This document shows, piece after piece, positions 1 through 6,978 of a stretch of 6,978 nucleotides of DNA. The notes beneath the pieces are model-generated. The model was not told where the DNA came from. It searched no databases and saw nothing but the letters and a program-made list of their open reading frames with translations. The stretch spans positions 1 through 6,978 of the forward strand of contig JAPKZP010000101.1 in NCBI GenBank assembly GCA_026393735.1, given 5' to 3'. Source of the DNA: Acidobacteriota bacterium (lineage in GTDB: Bacteria; Acidobacteriota; Vicinamibacteria; Vicinamibacterales; JAKQTR01). Both the position numbers and the translations under genes were made by a program. Position 1 is the stretch's first letter; every line of letters starts with the position of its first letter.

Positions 1-303
1 CGGCACGATGAAGGACGGCCAGCTGTGCAGCGGGCGGCCGCCGATGTTGAACGGGTAGGCGATGGTCGAGGCCCAGTACTGCAGGCCGTAGCCGGCCAGG
101 GCGCCGGTCAGGCCTCCGCCCAGCACGATCCAGGGCAGCCGTGTATTGGGCAGCCCGAGGGCATGGTGGAGTTCCTCGATCGGCATCGGCGAGTACGCGT
201 CCATCTTGCGGTAGCCGGCCTCGCGGGCCTTGTTGGCCGCGTGCACCAGCGCCGTCGGACTGTCGAACTCGGCCACGAGGCCGTAGGTCTGTGTCTGGTC
301 CAT
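1..303 (-). CDS. actD: ActD, alternative complex III membrane subunit (DUF3341), partial: C-terminal half beyond the left edge
   Basis: The 101 visible codons begin MDQTQTYGLVAEF and run without a stop to base 1. ActD (DUF3341) is a small membrane subunit of ACIII with a cytoplasmic N-terminal domain followed by two transmembrane helices. Here the N-terminal domain covers about residues 1-52, and includes the stretch FDSPTALVHAANKAREAGY and a Lys-Met-Asp-Ala-Tyr-Ser-Pro segment typical of the family. The first hydrophobic helix follows at about residues 57-80. The second helix and the tail are missing because the window ends; family members are usually about 170-200 residues. The start is supported by an AAGGA ribosome binding site at 313-317, nine bases upstream. 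It lies 70 bases after actC, in the order expected for act operons. ActD carries no cofactor and is thought to help assemble or stabilise the complex. Identity is based on recognised sequence style plus gene order. Confidence 0.88.
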   Translation of the reverse strand, partial: MDQTQTYGLVAEFDSPTALVHAANKAREAGYRKMDAYSPMPIEELHHALGLPNTRLPWIVLGGGLTGALAGYGLQYWASTIAYPFNIGGRPLHSWPSFIVP

Positions 304-312
304 AACCGTCAG

Positions 313-317
313 TCCTT
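313..317 (-). promoter_or_regulatory. Ribosome binding site of actD
   Basis: On the minus strand AAGGA lies nine bases before the ATG at 303. It is the clearest Shine-Dalgarno match in the act cluster and fixes the actD start. The gap between actC and actD (304-373) holds no convincing terminator, so transcription probably continues from actC. Confidence 0.6.
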
Positions 318-373
318 GCTCTGCGGGAGCGCCCACGTTGCGACGTGCCGCGGGTGCCCCGAACCCCAAACCA

Positions 374-1768
374 CTACTCCCCCCGTCCCTCGACTTTTGC
401 TGCCGGCACCATCGTGCGCATCTCGAAGATCGAGATCACCGGCAGGAACCGGATGAACAGGAACAGCAACGTCAGGAACAGCCCGATCGTGCCGATGTAG
501 GTCGTCCAGTCCCAGATGGACGGCGAGTACATCCCCCACGACGAGGGCAGGAAGTCGCGGTGCAGGCTCGTGACGATGATGACGAACCGCTCGAGCCACA
601 TCCCGACATTGATGACGATCGACAGGCACCAGAGCACCACGACGCTGGTGCGGAAGCGCTTGAACCACAGCATCTGGGGGATCAGGACGTTGGTCAGGAT
701 CAAGCCCCAGTAAGACCACCAGTACGGGCCCGTCATGCGGTTCAGGATCATGAACCGTTCGTACTGGTTGCCGCTGTACCAGGCGATGAAGACCTCCATC
801 GAGTACCCGTACGCCACGATGAGGCCGGTCGCGAGCATGACCTTCGCCATCACGTTCAGGTGCTTCATGGTGATGAAGTCCTGCAGCCCGTAGACGGCGC
901 GGATGGGAATCGCCAGCGTCAGCACCATGGCGAAACCCGAATAGATGGCGCCCGCGACGAAGTACGGCGGGAACACCGTGGTGTGCCAGCCCGGCAGCAC
1001 CGACACGGCGAAGTCGAAACTCACGACCGTGTGCACCGAGACCACGAGCGGCGTCGCCAGGCCGGCCAGCAGCAGGTACGCCGTCTCGTACCGGTGCCAG
1101 TGCATGGCCGATCCGCGCCAGCCCAGGGCGAAAATCGCGTAGATCACGCGGCCGATCTTCGAGGTCGTGCGATCGCGCAGCGTCGCGAGGTCGGGGATGA
1201 GGCCGACGTACCAGAAGAGCAGCGACACCGTCGCGTAGGTGGAGACGGCGAACACGTCCCAGATGAGCGGGCTCCGGAACTGCGGCCACATGCCCATCGT
1301 GTTTGGAATCGGCAGCAGCCAGTAGGCGAGCCACGGCCGGCCGACGTGGATGAGCGGGAACATGCCGGCGCAGGCCACGGCGAAGAGCGTCATGGCCTCG
1401 GCGAACCGGTTGATCGAGGTGCGCCACTGCTGGCGCAGCAGCAAAAGGATCGCGGAAATCAGCGTGCCCGCGTGGCCAATCCCGATCCACCACACAAAAT
1501 TCGTGATGTCGAACGCCCAGCCGACCGGGATGTTGTTGCCCCAGATCCCGATGCCCTTGACGAACAGGTAGCCGACCGACACGAACAGGAGGCTGGCCAG
1601 CGTCGCCGAGACGCCCAGGCCGAGCAGCCAGCCCATCGAGAACTTCTGCGTCAGGACGATGGAGCTGATCTTGTCCGTGACCGTGGCGAACGAGTGGCCC
1701 GGCGCGAGGTAGACGGCCTGCTGCTCGCGGGGCGCGCCCGGAGGAGGCATCGTGGTGGTGTCGGCCAT
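374..1768 (-). CDS. actC: ActC, alternative complex III quinol-oxidising membrane subunit (NrfD/PsrC family)
   Basis: This 464-residue polytopic membrane protein is of the usual length for ActC. After a hydrophilic N-terminus of about 44 residues there are roughly ten hydrophobic helices, at about 46-70, 91-111, 124-141, 170-190, 228-250, 270-290, 305-330, 350-368, 375-398 and 420-446, followed by a short polar tail. This matches the two four-helix bundles plus extra helices of the NrfD-like subunits. Family-like polar motifs within or next to helices are G98-H-A-G, H141-V-G-R-P-W, D171 and E393-R. In published ACIII structures a His and an Asp in this part of ActC line the quinol site near the [3Fe-4S] cluster of ActB, and H141 and D171 are the likely equivalents here (inference). 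ActC oxidises menaquinol or ubiquinol and passes electrons to ActB. The ATG lies 11 bases after the actB stop, so translation is probably coupled; the Shine-Dalgarno match is weak. The gene ends with TAG at 374-376. Confidence 0.93.
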   Translation of the reverse strand: MADTTTMPPPGAPREQQAVYLAPGHSFATVTDKISSIVLTQKFSMGWLLGLGVSATLASLLFVSVGYLFVKGIGIWGNNIPVGWAFDITNFVWWIGIGHAGTLISAILLLLRQQWRTSINRFAEAMTLFAVACAGMFPLIHVGRPWLAYWLLPIPNTMGMWPQFRSPLIWDVFAVSTYATVSLLFWYVGLIPDLATLRDRTTSKIGRVIYAIFALGWRGSAMHWHRYETAYLLLAGLATPLVVSVHTVVSFDFAVSVLPGWHTTVFPPYFVAGAIYSGFAMVLTLAIPIRAVYGLQDFITMKHLNVMAKVMLATGLIVAYGYSMEVFIAWYSGNQYERFMILNRMTGPYWWSYWGLILTNVLIPQMLWFKRFRTSVVVLWCLSIVINVGMWLERFVIIVTSLHRDFLPSSWGMYSPSIWDWTTYIGTIGLFLTLLFLFIRFLPVISIFEMRTMVPAAKVEGRGE

Positions 1769-1779
1769 GCTTCTGACTC

Positions 1780-4791
<3,012 letters not shown>

Positions 4792-4881
4792 GCCTGAATC
4801 CGACCGTATCGTCATGTTCTGCGAGCGCGCCGGGGGCGCACCCTCAATCCGACGGACCACCCCGTCCGTGCCTGCGCACGG

Positions 4882-5532
4882 CTACCGGTGGCACGTCGAA
4901 CAGCTGGTCAGCGACTTGACCTTGTACGCCTTCACCAGCTCCCCGCCGAGCGCGATCTGATCGGGCGGGGGCTGATAGTCCACCTTGAAGACCGCCGACC
5001 GGGGACGCAAGTACTTCTCCGGACTCCGGTGGCAGTCGAGGCACCATTCCATCTGGAGCGAATGCACGGTCCACATCAGGGGCATCTGGTCCACGCGGCC
5101 GTGACACGTCGTGCAGCCGACGCCCTTGTCGACATGGATGCTGTGGTTGAAATATACGAAATCCGGCAGGTCGTGCACCTTGATCCACTGGATCGAAACA
5201 TCGTTCGCGTAGCTCGACCGCACGGGTTCCAGGTACGGGCTGCTCGAGAAGATCTGGGCGTGGCAGTTCATGCACGTCTTCGTCGGCGGAATGCCCGCCG
5301 CCGCCCCCTTTTCGACAGACGTATGGCAGTACCGGCAATCGAGCCCGTTTCCGGCCACGTGACGCTCATGGCTGAACTGGATCGGCTGCTGGCGCGCCTC
5401 GTAGGCCCGCGTGACGTACGGAGTCCTGCCGATTTCGTAGACGATGTACCCGCCGGTCGCGGCCACGACAATCAGGCCGATGACAATGGCGCGGGCAATC
5501 CCGTTCGCGCTCGGATGGAAGATCTGGGACAT
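4882..5532 (-). CDS. actA: ActA, alternative complex III pentaheme cytochrome c subunit
   Basis: The 216-residue protein has a short cytoplasmic N-terminus and one uncleaved membrane helix at about 13-32, then a periplasmic domain with five CxxCH heme c sites at residues 66-70, 87-91, 140-144, 164-168 and 211-215. Two FxHxxH motifs (F53-S-H-E-R-H58 and F128-N-H-S-I-H133) precede hemes 1 and 3. Such motifs supply distal His ligands in related multiheme cytochromes. The last heme site is followed by a single Arg and the stop codon, so the C-terminus is built around that heme. ActA accepts electrons from the Fe-S chain of ActB and passes them toward ActE or an external acceptor. It is the first gene of the act cluster, as in most known act operons. 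The ATG at 5532 places the membrane helix correctly, but the bases before it are CCCCC and show no Shine-Dalgarno sequence. The stop codon is TAG at 4882-4884, 90 bases before the preferred actB start. Confidence 0.94.
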   Translation of the reverse strand: MSQIFHPSANGIARAIVIGLIVVAATGGYIVYEIGRTPYVTRAYEARQQPIQFSHERHVAGNGLDCRYCHTSVEKGAAAGIPPTKTCMNCHAQIFSSSPYLEPVRSSYANDVSIQWIKVHDLPDFVYFNHSIHVDKGVGCTTCHGRVDQMPLMWTVHSLQMEWCLDCHRSPEKYLRPRSAVFKVDYQPPPDQIALGGELVKAYKVKSLTSCSTCHR

Positions 5533-5557
5533 GGGGGACGATCGTTAAGTTGTGTCG

Positions 5558-5563
5558 ATTTTA
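5558..5563 (-). promoter_or_regulatory. Possible -10 element of the act operon promoter
   Basis: On the minus strand this reads TAAAAT, five of six matches to the sigma-70 -10 consensus, and would place transcription start about 20 bases before the actA ATG. No good -35 hexamer lies 16-18 bases upstream, so an activator binding to the repeats further upstream might be needed (inference). A second, weaker candidate TAGTAT lies just upstream. Confidence 0.35.
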
Positions 5564-5600
5564 CGCAGAATACTACAGAATTCCCTGAAGATCGAGGTCC

Positions 5601-5618
5601 CATGCAACAGGGTGCATG
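5601..5618. repeat. Inverted repeat CATGCA-N6-TGCATG
   Basis: Perfect 6-bp arms (5601-5606 and 5613-5618) with a 6-base spacer lie about 70-85 bases upstream of the actA start. The right arm is shared with a second small palindrome, GCATG-AA-CATGC at 5614-5625. It could be an operator or activator site, and no regulator is identified. Confidence 0.5.
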
Positions 5619-5627
5619 AACATGCCA

Positions 5628-5647
5628 GCGTGAACAATCGTTCACGC
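5628..5647. repeat. Inverted repeat GCGTGAAC-AATC-GTTCACGC, operator-like
   Basis: Perfect 8-bp arms flank a 4-base spacer. The core GAAC-N4-GTTC has the same layout as the LexA box of Gram-positive bacteria, although the bases flanking the core are T and A instead of C and G. The right arm is repeated directly as GTTCACGCG at 5660-5668, 20 bases (about two helical turns) further along, which favours a protein binding site over an RNA hairpin. Confidence 0.55.
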
Positions 5648-5659
5648 GTTGTTCCGCGG

Positions 5660-5668
5660 GTTCACGCG
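5660..5668. repeat. Third copy of the half-site GTTCACGCG
   Basis: This is an exact 9-base copy of 5640-5648, spaced by 20 bases start to start. A degenerate half-site GTTCC lies between them at 5651-5655. Confidence 0.45.
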
Positions 5669-5860
5669 CGCAAGCGTGCCGTCGCCCGATCGCGCGCGCT
5701 GTACTCCTCCGACCTCATCGTGTCACCCGTGGAGCGCATTCCTCGCGAGTCAGGTGCGAAGCCATTGACCGCTTTCGGCGAAAGATCCCGGCCAGAAGAT
5801 CAATCCTGCGTCTAATGTCCTTGGGCACTGATTTTGCAAACGATTCGGCCCAGGCAACCC

Positions 5861-5866
5861 TATAGA
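5861..5866 (+). promoter_or_regulatory. Possible -10 element for the lipoprotein cytochrome gene
   Basis: TATAGA matches the -10 consensus at four of six positions and would start transcription about 15 bases before the ATG. The nearest -35-like hexamer, TTGCAA at 5834-5839, is 21 bases away, longer than the usual spacing, so the assignment is tentative. Confidence 0.3.
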
Positions 5867-5876
5867 GCGCGCACAC

Positions 5877-5882
5877 AGGAGG
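5877..5882 (+). promoter_or_regulatory. Ribosome binding site of the lipoprotein cytochrome gene
   Basis: AGGAGG is a perfect Shine-Dalgarno sequence, five bases before the ATG at 5888. It decides the start against the longer open frame beginning at 5834, whose extra 18 residues would bury the signal peptide. Confidence 0.85.
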
Positions 5883-5887
5883 CTCCC

Positions 5888-6367
5888 ATGAAGAAACGAT
5901 GGCTGTCAGCGGCACTGGCTCTGGTCATAGCCTCGGGTCTGTTCCTTACGGCCTGCGCCAAGGAACACGACAACGACGAGAACGAGGGAAGCGTGGTTCC
6001 GACGGCCCCGTCGTCGAGCACCACGACGACTCCCCCGCCGACACCGACACCCACGCCTACACCCACGCCTACACCCACGCCCACGCCGACACCCACGCCG
6101 ACACCGACACCGACACCCACGCCGACAGCCGTTGCCTACACGCAGGACATCAAGCCGATCCTGGCGTCGAGTTGCACGCGCTGCCACAGCAACTTCTCAA
6201 CCTACGCGGGCACCATGAGCGTCGTCGTTGCAGGCAGCGCCTCGTCCAGGCTGGTCACGAAGACCCAGTCCGGCGGATCGATGTACAACTACCTGCCCGC
6301 CGATCGCGCCACGAATGCGAACCTGATCAAGACCTGGGTGCTGAACGGGGCGCCTGAGAATCGCTGA
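5888..6367 (+). CDS. Monoheme cytochrome c lipoprotein with Pro-Thr repeat tether
   Basis: This 159-residue protein has a classic lipoprotein signal: a basic start (M-K-K-R), a hydrophobic core to about residue 20, and the lipobox L20-T-A-C23. The mature N-terminus is acidic (KEHDNDENE), then Ser/Thr-rich, followed by 15 consecutive Pro-Thr dipeptides at residues 51-80. The C-terminal domain (about 81-159) has one CxxCH site (C96-T-R-C-H100) within a D-I-K-P-I-L-x-x-S-C context and ends with a W-V-L-N-G-A motif, as in small cytochromes of the planctomycete/acidobacterial 'cytochrome c domain' type. M132 is the likely sixth heme ligand (inference). It should be a membrane-anchored electron carrier outside the cytoplasmic membrane, with the stiff linker holding the heme domain away from the lipid. 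It is divergent from actA and may exchange electrons with ACIII or an oxidase, which is suggested by position only. Start chosen by AGGAGG; stop TGA. Confidence 0.85.
   Translation: MKKRWLSAALALVIASGLFLTACAKEHDNDENEGSVVPTAPSSSTTTTPPPTPTPTPTPTPTPTPTPTPTPTPTPTPTPTAVAYTQDIKPILASSCTRCHSNFSTYAGTMSVVVAGSASSRLVTKTQSGGSMYNYLPADRATNANLIKTWVLNGAPENR
6038..6127 (+). repeat. Imperfect hexanucleotide repeat encoding (Pro-Thr)15
   Basis: Fifteen tandem 6-base units each encode Pro-Thr, using CCG/CCC/CCT and ACA/ACG in varying combinations. Runs such as CCTACACCCACG recur, which suggests expansion in blocks followed by silent drift. Any change by whole units keeps the frame, so linker length can vary between strains without loss of the protein. 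Confidence 0.9.
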
Positions 6368-6386
6368 CGACGACCCCGCCGCCGTG

Positions 6387-6395
6387 TGATAGAGT
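6387..6395 (+). promoter_or_regulatory. Possible extended -10 promoter for the cysteine-rich protein gene
   Basis: TGATAGAGT fits the extended -10 pattern TGnTAnnnT. A weak -35-like CTGACG at 6364-6369 overlaps the preceding stop codon, with a 20-base spacer. The predicted transcript would start inside the terminator hairpin at 6397-6416 and have a leader of about 100 bases. The call is tentative. Confidence 0.3.
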
Positions 6396-6396
6396 G

Positions 6397-6420
6397 AGGC
6401 CGCCGAATGGCGGCCTTTCT
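6397..6420 (+). terminator. Rho-independent terminator after the lipoprotein cytochrome gene
   Basis: There is a perfect 8-bp GC-rich stem, AGGCCGCC (6397-6404) with GGCGGCCT (6409-6416), and a GAAT loop, followed by the short T-rich tract TTCT. It sits 29 bases after the cytochrome stop codon. The T tract is short and broken, so termination may be incomplete. Confidence 0.65.
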
Positions 6421-6488
6421 CGTCTCGGGCTCTCCGCCCGAACCAAACGCCAGGCCCCCTCCCGTAATCCTGTCCCCGGACGACCGAC

Positions 6489-6494
6489 GGGGAG
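6489..6494 (+). promoter_or_regulatory. Ribosome binding site of the cysteine-rich protein gene
   Basis: GGGGAG lies eight bases before the ATG at 6503. It supports this start over the upstream in-frame ATG at 6407, which falls inside the terminator hairpin. Confidence 0.65.
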
Positions 6495-6502
6495 CGTGCG
6501 CC

Positions 6503-6937
6503 ATGAGTGATCGCAAGTACCGCCAGCGTGGCTACCAGGACGACGACCGCGATCGCGCGCCGAAGCGCGACGGCGACCAGGGTGCCAAGCCGAAGCCCCG
6601 CCCGGAAGACCGTTCGCCCGGCCCGCGCACGCCCAACATGCCGGGCTTCCGCACCGTCGTCCGCTGCCACCGCTGCGGGAATCTCGTGAACGCGGTTGTG
6701 CTGGTCTCGTCGACCTGCACGAAGTGCAACATGCCGCTCCACTGCTGCGCGCAGTGCGACTCGTTCAATCCCGCGGCCCGTTACGAGTGCATGCAGACCA
6801 TTCCGGCGCGCATCAGCCCGAAGGACGCGCTCACCACCTGCAATCTGTTCGAAGCGCGGAGTACCGTCGAACGGGAAACGGGGTCCGTGCGGCAGACCAC
6901 GGCTCGCAGCGCCTTCGACGACTTGTTCAAGATCTAA
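6503..6937 (+). CDS. Cysteine-rich zinc-ribbon-like protein of unknown function
   Basis: I do not recognise a named family for this 144-residue protein. Residues 1-47 are strongly charged and Pro-rich (many Asp, Arg, Lys) and probably disordered. Residues 48-118 are Cys-rich. C55-H-R-C58 and C72-T-K-C75 form a CxxC-13-CxxC pair typical of a zinc ribbon. A second set, H80/C81/C82/C85 with C96 and C113, could bind another metal ion. The C-terminus (about 119-144) is polar and ends F-D-D-L-F-K-I, resembling a short amphipathic docking peptide (inference). No signal peptide or membrane helix is present, so it should be cytoplasmic. It follows the cytochrome gene after a terminator and seems separately transcribed. 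Zinc-ribbon proteins of this size may bind nucleic acid or other proteins, and nothing here picks one. The start is set by GGGGAG. The codon composition matches its neighbours. Confidence 0.8.
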   Translation: MSDRKYRQRGYQDDDRDRAPKRDGDQGAKPKPRPEDRSPGPRTPNMPGFRTVVRCHRCGNLVNAVVLVSSTCTKCNMPLHCCAQCDSFNPAARYECMQTIPARISPKDALTTCNLFEARSTVERETGSVRQTTARSAFDDLFKI

Positions 6938-6969
6938 CTTCCGAGGCTCAGCTGTGGAGGTTGTGGAGC

Positions 6970-6978
6970 ATGGCGGAA
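6970..6978 (+). CDS. Possible start of a further gene, three codons visible
   Basis: An ATG at 6970 is followed by GCG and GAA (Met-Ala-Glu) to the window end. A GGAGG at 6956-6960 lies nine bases upstream, and the distance from the preceding stop codon is 32 bases, so it could be the next gene of an operon with the cysteine-rich protein. GTG codons at 6954 and 6963 are alternative starts in other frames. The product cannot be judged. Confidence 0.35.

Larger units (their letters stand above)
5533..5887. other. Divergent intergenic region between actA and the lipoprotein cytochrome gene
   Basis: These 355 bases separate two outward-facing genes and hold no convincing gene. Short open frames exist on both strands but lack recognisable domains and ribosome binding sites. 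The actA-proximal part is noticeably richer in A and T than the rest of the window, as expected for a promoter. Bases 5601-5668 are packed with inverted and direct repeats built on TGAAC/GTTCA and on CATGCA. The part from about 5670 to 5820 shows nothing I can name beyond a 5-bp hairpin at 5772-5784. Confidence 0.75.

Noticed and set aside
334..347. Small inverted repeat CACGT-TGCG-ACGTG between actC and actD as a terminator
   Set aside because: The stem is only 5 bp, no T tract follows on the minus strand, and actD is expected to be co-transcribed with actC.
5552..5815. Small plus-strand open frame of 87 codons in the divergent region
   Set aside because: It has no Shine-Dalgarno sequence, runs through the repeat cluster and has no recognisable domain or hydrophobic segment; it is likely chance.
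5715..5915. Small minus-strand open frame of 66 codons overlapping the start of the lipoprotein cytochrome gene
   Set aside because: It overlaps the perfect ribosome binding site and signal peptide codons of the plus-strand gene, and shows no supporting motif.
5860..6120. Minus-strand frame encoding a Gly-Val repeat
   Set aside because: It is simply the reverse complement of the Pro-Thr codon repeat; a poly(Gly-Val) protein there has no start signal or family support.
6038..6127. Tandem repeat as a CRISPR array or other DNA-level repeat
   Set aside because: The units are 6 bases with no spacers, and they keep the reading frame of a lipoprotein linker.

Overview
The window is GC-rich and dominated by the 5' part of an alternative complex III (ACIII, act) operon on the minus strand, reading right to left: actA (pentaheme cytochrome c), actB (fused molybdopterin-oxidoreductase-like and Fe-S protein), actC (NrfD-like membrane subunit) and the first 101 codons of actD, which runs off the left edge. 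ACIII is a quinol:electron-acceptor oxidoreductase that replaces the bc1 complex in several phyla (Acidobacteriota, Bacteroidota, Planctomycetota, some Myxococcota and Chloroflexota). The GC content, the codon use and the overall protein style suggest an acidobacterium, possibly Vicinamibacteria-like. This assignment is an inference and no marker gene in the window proves it.

Layout: positions 1-303 hold partial actD (-), 374-1768 actC (-), 1780-4791 actB (-, with an alternative start up to 4860) and 4882-5532 actA (-). Positions 5533-5887 form a divergent intergenic region of about 355 bases with several nested inverted repeats and possible promoters on both sides. Positions 5888-6367 (+) encode a small monoheme c-type cytochrome lipoprotein whose heme domain is tethered by a linker of 15 Pro-Thr dipeptides. 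A hairpin terminator follows at 6397-6420. Positions 6503-6937 (+) encode a cysteine-rich, zinc-ribbon-like protein of unknown function. A possible further start codon lies at 6970.

How the parts work together: ActC (with ActF, not in the window) is expected to oxidise quinol in the membrane. Electrons would pass through the three [4Fe-4S] and one [3Fe-4S] clusters of the ActB C-terminal region, then to the hemes of ActA (and ActE), and on to a soluble or tethered cytochrome or directly to a terminal oxidase. The divergently encoded lipoprotein cytochrome shares its upstream region with actA and could be a tethered electron carrier on the outer side of the membrane, but this link rests on gene position only. 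I see no mobile element, CRISPR array, tRNA or rRNA. I also see no clearly new multi-gene system. The least explained items are the repeat-rich divergent regulatory region, the Pro-Thr tethered cytochrome and the cysteine-rich protein.
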